NCBI GenBank assembly: GCA_038025085.1
Contig: CM076143.1
Coordinates: forward strand, 13,067,501 to 13,131,500
DNA length: 64,000 bases
Direction: 5' to 3'
From: Tetragonia tetragonoides
Taxonomy: Eukaryota > Streptophyta > Magnoliopsida > Caryophyllales > Aizoaceae
The position numbers and the translations under genes were made by a program. Of the stretch, positions 52,182 through 63,055 are shown piece after piece. Every line of letters starts with the position of its first letter. Positions within the stretch are counted from its first letter, which is position 1. Under the pieces are notes generated by a model. The model was not told the origin of the DNA, did not search any database, and was given only the letters and a program-made list of their open reading frames with translations.

Positions 52182-55100
52182 TCACCATCCATACTTTGCT
52201 TGTGTTTCAGCTTTAGTGAGTAAGCCTTTGGAACGCCGCTCTGCAAGCTCCATTTCCCTTTGCTTCATATCAAAGAACAAAGCACCAATCTGATGCTTTC
52301 GCTTATGCAGCTTGGATGGTTTCCCTTTTGATGAAGCCGGCTACGGATAAAAAAGATATCATAACGAAGAAAGATAAGCATATAAAGCATGTGACTCGCA
52401 AGTATGTGCCAGAAAAGAGCAATACAAAAAATAAAAGTGCATGAACAACTAGTAATGACATGAAGCACATCTGTCATCTCGAGTTAGGTCAACAAACAGC
52501 ATAATGGTACAGGCAACATGATCAAAATCTAGCACACAAACGAATTGATGTACAACTCTACCTATACAAATACCCAACACCCCACATATAATGAGCTGAG
52601 TAACTTAATTTCCAATTGTAACAAGAGTTCAATGTGAACCTTTCACAATCCTTGTTACAATTCATGCAATATACAGAATGCAGCTATCTAAATACAATGG
52701 CTACTTAAAACTACCATGTTATGTAGGCAGCATTAAAATACTCCTACTGAGATTTGCTGGTCAAGTATCACAGCACAATTTTACTTTCAATTAGGGATTT
52801 CACATAATAGTGCCATATCTTCCTCTATACTATGTCATTACTTCTTATCGTTTTACGTAACACTTATCAGAAAGAATCTCATTACAATGTATGTCAATTA
52901 GAGAAGAGGTAAATATTTTGGATGAAGTATCAGGTTCAGTCATCGGCTACATAACTTGGACTGAGGGATAATGACAGTGTACATATACAAGTGTCTGAAC
53001 TGGTAAAAAAATTTGCCATCACAGGGACACGAGGTGCACAGTCAAACTTCTAACAAGTGGAATTTAGGGCCAAGCCTAAGACTTTTTATTCTATGTTGCC
53101 AACTTTTGTTTGTAGAATTACCAAAATCAACCTCTCTGACAGGAACTATCAGTGGTGTGGTTGTTTACATCGATCTTCCCAGATGTTGCCTACAGTGAGA
53201 CTCATCTGGATTGGTTTGTTGTTGATAAGTAAGGAACCAAATCTAAGCTTTTTTCTTTTTTCCCGTGACGAGTGAGTACTTTATCATATTCAATTCATTT
53301 CCATGAGAACAGAATGTTCTCTATACTCTGGACCTTACACAATTTAGTAACCTCAATGAGAGGGCACTACATTTGAAAGAGCATCTCCTACTGAGGTAAC
53401 TATAGAGGATCTTTACATTACAGTTTTTCAATAAAAAGTTGGTTCTTAATGGAATCCCCTTTTTGAGTTAAATGCTAGCAAAAGGTCACAACTGTGATCA
53501 GTTGTAACTTGTAACTGAAAAAAATGCTGCACCCTACTCAGAATATGCAGAAGTGGAGGACTAAGAGGAAGAAGAAAATAATGGTTTGGAAATCTTGGAC
53601 ATACAATGGACTGCAAACTGCTCGTACAACCGAGCAGCAGGCTACGGATAAATCTGCTCCTGTCTTGGGAGGAGTTTAACATGATGGAATTACTGCTGGT
53701 CCTCAAGGGAATGAAAAGGCTCAAGACATGCTTGGATTGGGCGTAATGATTAAGGGGGTAGAGCAAATTAAAGGGTAAAATAGGAAGGCTGGGTGGTAAA
53801 GGGGGTAATGGAGAAAATGAAGGGAAAATGGGGGGAATCATTACCCTAGGGGGGAGGTGGGGGGGGGGGGGGATCATTACCCTCCTCTTCACAAAATCTA
53901 ACACCCATCACCTCATATACCTCCCATTTTAGCCTACAATTCATTCTATTACCCCGTAATCATTACCCCCATTCCAAGCATCCTCAGAGGCTCAGACTAA
54001 TAGGGAAGAAGGTGCCAAATAGCTAAAAGTAGTACTAGCTCGCCTTCCTAGTAAAAGAGATTTGTACAATTCTGATGTGAGCCCAAGGCCAATGCAGTAA
54101 TCTTCAATACCACTTGCATCTAGACCTGGCAAACAGGTCGGGTGGAGTCGGGTTCGAGTCATCAACAAGCCGGGTTCGGGTCGAGTCACTTTGGGTTCGG
54201 GTTATTAACGAGTTGGGTCTTTAGCAGGCCGAGTTTGCGTTGGGTTACAGGACAAAAAACAACTATTGTCTCACAAACTTGGGGGGTCCGGTCAGATTTT
54301 GCCAGCTCTACTTGAATCCTATAATCCGAAGCCAAGACATTGGGTGTTGCCCATGAGGGGGAAAGAGACTTTTCTTTACCTTCTTCAATACATGACACTT
54401 TTAAAATATAAGAAAGAATAAACCCATAAGCATTCAAAGTTAGTTCTCTTTTCGCTCAAAGGAAAAACGAAAACATTACCCTCCTCTTCACAAAATCTAA
54501 CACCCACCACCTCATATACCTCCCATTTTAGCCTACAATTCATTCTATTAACCCCGTAATCATTACCCCCATTCCAAGCATCCTCAGAGGCTCAGACTAA
54601 TAGGGAAGAAGGTGCCAAATAGCTAAAAGTAGTACTAGCTCTCCTTCCTAGTAAAAGAGATTCGTACAAATCTGACGTGAGCCCAAGGCCAATGCAGTAA
54701 TCTTCAATACCGCTTGCATCTAGACCTGGCAAACAGGTTGGGTGGAGTCGGGTTCGGGTCATCAACAAGCCGGGTTCGGGTCACTTTGGGTTCGGGTTAT
54801 AAACGGGTTGGGTCTTTAGCAGGCCGAGTTCGCGTTGGGTTACAGGACAAAAAACAACTATTGTCTCACAAACTTGGGGGGTCCGGTCAGATTTTGCCAG
54901 CTCTACTTGAATCCCATAATCCGAAGCCAAGACATTGGGTGTTGCTCAAGTTCTGAGGGGGAAAGAGACCTTTCTTTACCTTCTTCAATACATGACACTT
55001 TTAAAATATAAGAAAGAATAAACCCATAAGCATTCAAAGTTAGTTCTCTTTTCGCTCAAAGGAAAAACGAAAACAAAAAACAACAAAATTGCATTGGCTG

Positions 55101-58100
55101 GTATGGTTAGGACTTAGGTAAAAAGAAATGCCCTGGAAGGAGTTACAAATCAAAAGATGAAACGAAATGTCCATCTGCTGCATGTTAAGTATACTGATTG
55201 CCACTTAGCCACTTGAAGGTAGAAAGTCCAAGCTGAGCATTATTCCCTCTCTGATGTTTATGATTTTATGTCAGTCAAGTTTAAAAATGAGTTTCAATTT
55301 TACGAAAGATTTTTAGCATAGTTTGAGCTCTGTAGCTGCTTGATTACAAGGGCTGTGATTGCTATGTGAAGATTTCAATGTTCTTTTGTCTATTGCAGAA
55401 AGATTACATTGACTTCATAGGGCACCCTTGTACCTTCGCAAACTGCACGAGGTATTCATACATTTTGAATTGCATGTGATACCCGTCAAGTTTCAGAAAA
55501 ATGTACAACGTTTACAGTTTTGTTGAGTCTTGATGGATCCTTAACTCCATTATTCTTGTTTTTTTTATTTTTATGTGGCAGAAGTTTGTAACCAACTGCC
55601 AGTACCAAATCGTCTTTTCTGCCCCTACTAACATTAGCTTTAAAGTCCAAACCTCCAATTGAGCGTAACAATAGTATTAAACTGCAGTATCCCACCCAAC
55701 CATAAGCCAAAATCGTGATGTTATTATTTTTTTAAGGCATTTAATTGGCGTAATCATGCGTCCGCTAAGAAAATTGTGAACTTAGTATAATTTATATTTT
55801 TCTTATCACACCTGGTATTAATTTTAAATCTTCGAACAAGTGTCAAAAAGAATGAAAACCCACGCATTTTGCCAAGTAGGGGTGCCCTATGAAGTCTTCG
55901 AAAGATACTCTAGCTTAAACGCAAGAACAACTACTATGCTTGGTGCAAAATGAATTGGCTGACAGATAGAAAACAAGATAGAGAAAGCTCTGGGCCACAT
56001 TGACAGATAACCTGCGAGCCTGCAAGCTAGAAGCTTATCCGATAGCACATACCCTATAATTATTACACCCTCTGTCATATTGACAAAGTCAGAAGTCAGA
56101 AGCACACATTTTTCTCATCCCTTTACATTTGTCAAATTTCAATTCTCAACACAAAATTAGTGTTTGCATGAAGAAACATCTCAAACACTAATTATTACCT
56201 TACTGAGATTAAATGTTTGCTTTTATATATCCCCAATATGTAGTGCCAATGGAACGGAAGAGGTATGGGGAGTCTCCCGTCTTTCATGACATATCATCCT
56301 GAAGGTGGTCTAATAAACCTGGGATTCCACAGTGGAAACTGGAGAGTGTTCTTTTGCTTAAAGTTTGGTTCTAAAATCAAGCCGCTAAACTGCTAAAGCA
56401 TAGGTGAAGGATCACAGAGCAAGAGAATTCAGAGTCTGACAGAGACTTGTAGGTCTTGCAGCTATTCAAGCAGAAATTATCAGAATCAATAGAGACCTCA
56501 AATCAATCTGTCAGCCATTGAATTGATCTCACTGTGATGAGAAGGAGAACAAACTTAGACTTTGAAGCCACAAAGGGCTCTGTGTGCTGATGTGATGGGG
56601 AAAAAAAAAAGATCTATCAAGGACTATACGCAATAGATGACAGCAAAGCTCTATGTGGATGGGTATGACATCTTATTTATCTAAAATACATTACTAATCG
56701 TTCAAGATGAGGTATATACAGCTAAGGAGATGTGCTTTACTGGTACAACGTTGAACTTTGTGGTTCATTAACTGTACAACTAGTATTACGATAATTCCAA
56801 AAGTTTCTCATCCGCCATTGCGAAAGAATTTAATGCTGCACAATGCAACAAAAGATGATTTGCAATGTCTTTGATAATAGGCTAGAGTCCATTGAATGTC
56901 TTTAGTAATGGTAACTCAATCTTCATTCATCCGTTGGGGGTTGATTTCTTGTCTTTGGTAATGGTAACTCAATCTTCATTCATCCGTAGGGGGTTGATTT
57001 CTTGAACCCCCACCCTCTTAAATGAAAACATGAGCCTAGAATACTCCTTTCTTTTCTTTCTTAGTTAAGATAATTTTTATTTTTTTTGATGAAAAGGTAC
57101 GAATAGGTACATAATTTGAGGAAAAGAAGTCCTCAAAAAGAAAAGCAAAGCTACGAACAGATCACCCATTGACACTGAATGTCTGTGCCAAACATAGTTA
57201 CAACACTAACAGAGAATCGATCACACTGCATGACAAGATTTAGGCAACCTTACAGCTGAAAAGCTGAGTAATGTTATGCTCTGCAGACAAGTCATCCATC
57301 TCTGATGTCACTAACACAGTAAATTCACAACCAAGCTCAAAAAGCACATAATTTAGCAAAGTAGTTGAAACACACAAAGATAATCAACACATAACCATTA
57401 TTTCAAATGATGTTTACGATTTCCACAAAGGCTTTCCGAAAACCAAGAAAGTAAACAACTATTCAATGCAACGACATTCCAATGCCAAAAAAACTCCTAG
57501 TTACATCCACAAGTAATCAACTTCCCACAATATATCAGCATACTTATATCACATAAAAGTAACTAAACAAACTCAGAACCAAAGCACAAGCATTATCAAT
57601 TCAAACTAAAAAATCAACAACAAAAAAGATTTAGCTGTAGAAAAGATCATAATACCTGATAGGAAGGTCCAAAAGCCATTCCAGTTAACTTAGATTTGTC
57701 CTCCTTCGGTCGATTCTTCATCAACTCATCCTGCTTCACCTCAAGTATTTCAGGTGGTGGTTGATCCTTTCTTCTCTTCCCACCCATACTAACAAAGCTA
57801 TCAACAGTTCCCGGTGTCTCGGAAACCGGTGTTGCCCCTGATGATGGATCATACCAACCAGTGCCACTACCATAATTCCCATAACTCCCATAACTTCCAT
57901 AACTATCATTACCCTCTGTAGTAGTAGTACCACTTCCATAACCACCACCACCATAACCCTCGTAACCTGTAATATAGCTCTGATCACCTGTAACTCCCAC
58001 ATCATTATATGAATGTGACCCATCTACCCAACTTTCCTGCACATTATTATTATCAACATTAGACCCTAACCCTAACCCTAACCCTATTTCATTTGTCACC

Positions 58101-58720
58101 TCATTAGCATCAGACCTCGAAGGGACCGGCCCGGGCACGGACCCATCGGTCTCTATAATAGACCGACGGCCCGAACCCGACATCGAACCAAGGGCAGACC
58201 CACCGGAGGTCTTAGGGGCAGGCATACTTGAAAGAAAGGATTTAACAGATGGGTCTTGAACAATTTGTCTTTTCTTTTTTCTCTCTCTTTCTTCTTCATC
58301 TTCATCTTCATTTTCACTATCACTTTTGGATGAATTTTGGGGGACTGGGGGACGAAATTGAACGACCCTTTTGGGATTTGGGATTGAAAGAGGCAAATCA
58401 GAGATGGGTTTTGATTTAGGTGGTGGGAGAGCTGTGAATAGCAAAGATGAGGCTTTTGGAATTGCAAGGGGTTTCAAATCTTCAATTGATTGTCGGGGTT
58501 TTGAAAAAGATTGAGGTTTGGGGAGAGAAGAGAAAAGAGAGGATGATGAAGAAGATGATTGAGATGATGATTGGGGTTTGGGAAGAGAAGAGAAGAGAGA
58601 GGATGTTTTTGAGGAGAGAGAAAGAGGATTTGATTGGGTGCTGGGTTGTTGTTGAGGTTGGGGATGGTGATCGTCTTCTTCTTCGTCTGAGGAAGTGTAG
58701 GCTGCTAATAGAGAATCCAT
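52182..58720 (-). CDS. PRCC-family protein (proline-rich, mitotic checkpoint regulator-like)
   Basis: Two exons, 58720-57656 and 52340-52182 (GT-AG, phase 0, 407 residues), separated by a 5.3-kb intron. The N-terminus MDSLLAAYTSSDEEE, a duplicated SSLFSSLPKPQS module, the basic ERERKKKRQ tract, SFLSSMPAPK, a Tyr/Gly-rich region (GYEGYGGGGYGSG) and the conserved C-terminus (PPEILEVKQDELMKNRP, then KLHKRKHQIGALFFDMKQRE and LTKAETQAKYGW) identify a homologue of human PRCC. In animals that nuclear protein binds MAD2B and splicing factors. In plants the role is poorly defined; a nuclear, possibly splicing-related function is inference. An in-frame ATG at 58798 would add 26 residues, but homologues start at MDSLL. 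The coding strand carries four TTAGGG units, read as GLGLGLG. The intron holds a tandem duplication and MITEs. Confidence 0.87.
53729..53980. mobile_element. MITE (ATGCTTGGATTGGGCGTAAT ends)
   Basis: Left ATGCTTGGATTGGGCGTAAT and right (other strand) ATGCTTGGAATGGGGGTAAT form a terminal inverted repeat. The interior is purine-rich on the left and pyrimidine-rich on the right, with a G run. A related element occupies the right edge of the window. Confidence 0.6.
54121..54310. mobile_element. hAT-like element with GGGTTCGGGTC words (copy 1)
   Basis: Ends TAGACCTGGCAAA and, on the other strand, TAGAGCTGGCAAA differ at one position. Flanks CTTGCATC (54113-54120) and CTTGAATC (54311-54318) are an 8-bp target duplication with one mismatch. 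The interior is degenerate GGGTTCGGGT words. Confidence 0.7.
54721..54905. mobile_element. hAT-like element with GGGTTCGGGTC words (copy 2, by tandem duplication)
   Basis: Second copy, carried by the 599-bp tandem duplication rather than by transposition; the flanks are the duplicated CTTGCATC and CTTGAATC. It differs from copy 1 by loss of one GTCGA-type word and a few substitutions. Confidence 0.7.
56898..57003. repeat. Two-unit tandem repeat, 53-bp period
   Basis: Two nearly identical units each contain AATGGTAACTCAATCTTCAT and GGGGGTTGATTTCTTG. Located in the PRCC intron. Confidence 0.85.
58064..58086 (-). other. Four TTAGGG-type units inside the PRCC reading frame
   Basis: On the coding (minus) strand the sequence reads as four GGG runs spaced by TTA, encoding Gly-Leu repeats. 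It is an exonic, intramolecular G-quadruplex-capable motif, not a telomere remnant; plant telomeres use TTTAGGG. Confidence 0.8.
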
Positions 58721-59172
58721 TGGGTTTGTTTGATCTGTTCGATTTGGCAATTTGACACCATGGTTAGGACTTGTACTGCATATAACACCGCTAAGCAACT
58801 GGCCCAGATTTCTAATTTTCTACAGTACAAAATTGGGAAATTTATAAATACAAAAAAAAAAAAAAAAAAAAAATGTCTTCGATATCTAGGCATTGTTCTC
58901 TTCAACACAATGATGCAGCATGGTGAATAAAGACGCGAATAATTAAACAAAATGTAAGAAAAAATGAAATAAAGAATATGTAACGGAACAGAATGCAACA
59001 TGGAGATGACGAAAAAAAAAATAGGGCTCTACTCATCTAGTACTGAGTATATACCGATTTCGGGGAGACATTTAGCAATTGGGAGATAAACGTTACCTCG
59101 AAATCGATATATACTAGATGTCTTTCAAGACTATGATTGTTATACTATATTTCTTTTTCCTTCTCCCATACT
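58721..59172. other. PRCC upstream region
   Basis: Presumed PRCC promoter and 5' UTR (minus strand). Contains an A run at 58853-58873. No other feature was recognised. Confidence 0.4.
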
Positions 59173-59185
59173 TAGGCACTACCAA

Positions 59186-59467
59186 TCAACAAGGGTGGTG
59201 GTCTAGTGGTTCCACGTTTACTCCCAAGTGGTTTGGTAAGGCGAGGTTATGAGTTCGAATCCCCATTCCCCCCATGTCTTGTGTCTGTTTGCTTCTAGGA
59301 ACTATACAAGCCCCTTGTTGGTGCTACGTTGACGGAGTCAGTGTTTGCGTTGGTTGTTCAACTTGTCTAATATGTTCGCTATTGAACACAAGAGTCCGAA
59401 CATGATTTAACAGGGGGTGCCTAGATCGCCATTCACTTGCACCCTCTTTTTGTCAAGCAAAAATACA
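59186..59467 (+). mobile_element. Complete tRNA-derived SINE with 13-bp target duplication
   Basis: Flanked by exact TAGGCACTACCAA copies (59173-59185 and 59468-59480). Box A-like TGGTCTAGTGGTT (59199-59211) and box B GAGTTCGAATCCCC (59251-59264) form the pol III promoter. The 282-bp body ends in a short T/A-rich tail. Confidence 0.85.
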
Positions 59468-59480
59468 TAGGCACTACCAA

Positions 59481-60018
59481 AATTTCTTATAATAATTCAC
59501 TTGATGTTAGTCCAATCTTAATCGTGACAATCTGAGTTTTAAACTCGTCTTGACCTGGGCACTGGGCTACATAGGCCATATTTTATCATTTGGTTCTTTT
59601 GACTTACGTATGATAATTAGTTATTTAAACAATAAATATTTTATATGTGTGTGTCCTTTTATGTCATTTACACCTTAAAACTCACCGTTACAACTAGTTT
59701 TGTCAAACACTGCTTTTATTTAAACAGCTCACAGCTTGTAGAAGCTACCACTCACAACTACAGCTACAACTAATTTTGCCAAACATAGCCCAAATGTAGC
59801 AAAAAAGACTTGACATGAGTATTTCACATTGCATGGGCTCTGACCCAACTACGCAAAATGCATAGATTTTGAAGTTAAATTCAAGGATCACGAACAACAT
59901 TTGGAAGAGATCAAACTACAGCTCATAAAAGAATTGACCATACATCCGGATATTTGGGAGTACATACAAGTATTGCGAAATATGGGAGAACGAGCAGGAT
60001 GAGCATGGTATAAGGTGC

Positions 60019-60061
<43 letters not shown>

Positions 60062-60780
60062 AAACAATTATTTTGGAACTGCCCTCACTTTGCTAATTAT
60101 GACTCAAGCTAAAGAGGTCTACAAGCCATCTTGGGCATGAGGTAACTGATAAGATGGGGAAAGATAGAATATTGAGTTGTTATTTATTTTGATATTGCAT
60201 ACATACAGTTAGTTATGACAAATCCGTAAATCTTAGGTAGTTTATTGAATTTTGATGACTTCCTAGATTGTCGCCCGCTGAAGCCAGATGAACTTCGACG
60301 GTTATTACCGGGGCATGAACACATGCTACTGTGCAAGACGGGAATAAAAAGCGACAAAAAATTATCTTTTCGAAATTAAGTTTTGTTTTGATGGTTATCT
60401 CAATCCTGTTAATTGACCAACTGAAACTGCAAATCGTTTTTGCCCAGAAGACAAAAATTTCCTCTACGGAATAGTGATAAATATCCGCCTCCACCAGAAA
60501 ACTTCCTTTACGGAAATGTGACAAATTGCGCTCATCCACCGGCTCTTTTTAAAGGAGGCAAGGAAGATAGAGAATAGAGGGAACTATGAAATTAATAATT
60601 GTTTAGAGTTTGTAGACTTTCGAAAACTTAACCAGTTTCTCTGCAAATGCATGGATCACCATTAATTTGAAAAATGTGCCATCCTCGCAAAACTTATTCT
60701 GCAAGACTATGAAGTTCTGTAAATATCCACATTCCACAATGTAACTTCATTAATAATAGGGTCTTTCTCTTATCTGCCCT
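59481..60780. other. Intergenic
   Basis: No gene was recognised. A T run of about 37 lies at 60021-60057. Confidence 0.4.
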
Positions 60781-60782
60781 AA

Positions 60783-61120
60783 GAGCCTCTTTGAGAGTTG
60801 GAGAATGGGGAGTAGGGGAGATGAATGAGGGGAAAAATAAATAATTCTCCTTGTTTGTCAGATTTTTTTTCTTAAAGAGGAAAATGAAGGGAATGAAGGG
60901 GAACAACTTCCCTACATTAACTCAATTTTTGTTCTCCCCAAATTTGGGGGGAATGGAGCGAAATGAAAATTTTTAAGTGACAACAGTTGGTTCCCCTCAT
61001 TCCCCTCCAGTCTCCCTACTTAAACTCATTCCAAACAAGGTGAAATATTTCACTTTCTTTCTCTTCCCTCCCCTTTCCTCTCATTCCCTTCCCTTCCCAC
61101 CCAAAATTTCCAAACAGGCT
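60783..61120. mobile_element. MITE with GAGCCTCTTTG ends
   Basis: Left GAGCCTCTTTG and right CAAACAGGCT form a short inverted repeat with TAA just outside, as for PIF/Harbinger MITEs. The interior is purine-rich (GGAATGGGGAG) on the left and the complement on the right. Confidence 0.55.
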
Positions 61121-61870
61121 ATAAGATGGCATATGATAACTAACAGTTATGATAGTTATTTTTTTTCCGAAATTTGCATTTACTTAAGAATGATAATCTC
61201 GAAAATCTCAATTACATTAGAAAACTAATAAAACTATTAATACAATAGTTTTACTTTATCAGAATACCCCTTTATTAATTAAAAAATAATAATACAACTA
61301 CACCCCTCAAACCCTTAGCCGCTAACGCCAAATTCGTCCACCACAATTTTTCCAGCGGCTTCGTAAATTTCAAACAGAGAAACCTCTAATTTGTGGAGTA
61401 GTATCATATGTGACTAAATTAATGGCCAACACACAAATTTCTCTCTTCAGAGTCCCCTCTAACCTCCAAGTCAAACAATAGCTTCCTCAACCCCACCAAT
61501 CCTCCCAACCACCCTCCCCACAAACTACCTCAATAAGATAACAACTGCAAACCTCTTAATTGCCACCCCCACGATTTGACAATTAAAGATTCGTCAATAG
61601 AAGATGCTTATGGTGGTAGTGGTGGCGGAACGGTGGTGCTCTGATGGTGGCAAAATGATAAAAACTTATGTGATGGTCTTTTAATAACTTTTGGTGAGAC
61701 TGGAGTCACTTTTTAATGAAATAAGGGTTCCTATTCATTATAAGTGACCCCTATACTTCTGTAAGGTAAGGTGATGTAACACAAGACTTGTTGGGTAAAA
61801 AAAAATGGGCACAACAACAACAACAAAAAAAAAAAAAAAAAAAAAGGTTTAAACAGGTAGAAGAAAAGAG

Positions 61871-61908
<38 letters not shown>

Positions 61909-62158
61909 GCTTTTGGCTTCGGTGCTGAAGAAAAGAGAGGTTGAGAAAATGAAATAAAGAGAAGAGAAGGAAAAGGCGTCCCAAAACACGAGAGGCCTTT
62001 CTCTTTTTGCTTGTCTCACAGCACCAACACAACCACGTCTTTACAGCTCCGGTGAATGAGGCACTGAGGAGAGAGAGAAGAGAGAGAAACCAACCACCAC
62101 AAACCACCCACCCTAACTCGACTTCCATAGAGAGAAAGAGGAGAGAGAATTTTCAAAA
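61121..62158. promoter_or_regulatory. Upstream region of the WAV2-like gene
   Basis: Contains AC/A-rich and poly-T tracts (61811-61845 and 61874-61907), a small poly-T retroposed insertion and a GA/CT-rich leader (62060-62150) directly before the ATG. No separate gene is supported. Confidence 0.4.
61876..61926 (-). mobile_element. Very short poly(A)-tailed retroposed insertion
   Basis: About 32 T plus 19 bp (GGCTTTTGGCTTCGGTGCT) sits between exact 16-bp direct repeats GAAGAAAAGAGAGGTT (61860-61875 and 61927-61942). On the minus strand it is a 19-nt fragment with a poly(A) tail and a target duplication, the product expected of severely 5'-truncated target-primed reverse transcription. Confidence 0.65.
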
Positions 62159-63055
62159 ATGGTGTCGTACCTGAATGCGTTACTGTACGGCGTTGGAGGA
62201 ATAGTGGTCGCAGGGATGGCATTGTTAGTCGCATTTCAAGAACGACTAGTGTGTTGAGGTAACGCCCCAAATACCAAATAATATTTAGTTGTGTTTTATT
62301 TTAGTTTTGTAAAGAAATAAAATAAAACAAAAGAAAAAGAAAGAAAAAAAAAAAAGAAGAAAAACAAAAACAGAAAAAGAAAGGAAAAAGAACGGCAGAA
62401 GTTAGGCAAGAATAAAAAGCCTAGATTGAAATAGATTGCCGTCAGAGCACAGCCGAACAAAAGAACAAGGAGAGCCAGTGAGAGAGACAAACAAAGAGTG
62501 AGAGAAATTGAGTATTTCTTCAAAGAGGTTTGTTTCAGTTTACGGTTGATTCGGTTTGTTCGGGTGAAGATAATCAGAGTGTTCGGATCGGTCATCGACA
62601 GGTATTTGTGGGTATATCTTTGGGTTTGTGGGAGTACCAAATTGAGTTAGGGTTTGTCAATTTGTACTAGTACCAAAGATAGATTGTCTACTTGTTGTTT
62701 GATCTTGTGATTGTTGCCGATTGTACTCTTGATTATTATAGTGGATTATTGTTTAGTGCGTGGAGATCCGCACCGTGGTTTTTCCCCTAATTGAGAGTGA
62801 TTTTCCACGTAAAATTGTTTGTGTTGTTTTTTTGGGTTCTTGCACTTTATTTTTCCGATTATCTATTGTTGTGATTGTGGGTAAATACCGTAGTTTTCCC
62901 CAACATAGTGTACGTACCAGTTTTACCTGGTCTCACAAAGTCGTACCCAATCACACCCGCTCGTTTACGTCTCCTCTATGAAGATGTGTGGCTCAGATCT
63001 TCCGATGGTGTTCGTCTTCACGCTTGGTTCATCAAGCTCTTTCCTGACTCTCGAG
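62159..63055 (+). pseudogene. WAV2: WAV2-like alpha/beta hydrolase (Bem46 family), first exon split by a solo LTR; gene continues beyond the right edge
   Basis: The start ATG is at 62159; the exon reads MVSYLNALLYGVGGIVVAGM through FQERLV, an N-terminal membrane anchor. Coding resumes after 62908 with YVPVLPGLTKSYPITPARL, then LLYEDVWLRSSDGVRLHAWF, ending at SRG near 63055 (donor GTCCAT). This matches the N-terminus of plant WAV2, a membrane-bound Bem46-family protein that restrains root bending. The hydrolase core with its catalytic residues would lie past 64000. The two parts are separated by a 654-bp solo LTR flanked by TAGTG; skipping the LTR and one TAGTG restores an uninterrupted frame. 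As written, translation stops at TGA (62255-62257) after 32 residues. Acceptors at 62893 and 62908 are out of phase with the donors at 62249 and 62251, so splicing the LTR out as an in-frame intron looks impossible. Confidence 0.85.
62252..62905. mobile_element. Solo LTR (LTR retrotransposon) inside the WAV2-like exon
   Basis: The 654-bp insertion begins TGTTGAGGTAACG and ends TTTTCCCCAACA (TGTTG...CAACA termini) and is flanked by perfect 5-bp TAGTG (62247-62251 and 62906-62910). It holds an A-rich stretch at 62296-62390. No internal retroviral-type genes, primer-binding site plus second LTR, or polyprotein are present, so it is a solo LTR left by recombination. Copia versus Gypsy is not decidable here. 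Confidence 0.88.

Larger units (their letters stand above)
53875..55072. repeat. Tandem direct duplication, 599-bp period, in the PRCC intron
   Basis: Units at 53875-54473 and 54474-55072 both begin CATTACCCTCCTCTTCACAA and end near GCTCAAAGGAAAAACGAAAA. They differ at scattered bases and small indels, so the duplication is young. Each unit carries the right end of the MITE at 53729 and a whole short hAT-like element. The breakpoint therefore lies inside the MITE. Confidence 0.9.

Noticed and set aside
58064..58086. Interstitial telomere remnant
   Set aside because: It lies in a conserved coding exon in frame and uses the six-base word, not the plant seven-base telomere repeat.
58721..58798. 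Upstream in-frame ATG of the PRCC gene as the true start
   Set aside because: The extra 26 residues are not family-like; homologues begin at the conserved MDSLL motif.
62250..62908. Ordinary first intron of the WAV2-like gene
   Set aside because: No GT-AG pair joins the two coding parts in frame, whereas LTR termini and an exact TAGTG duplication explain the interruption completely.
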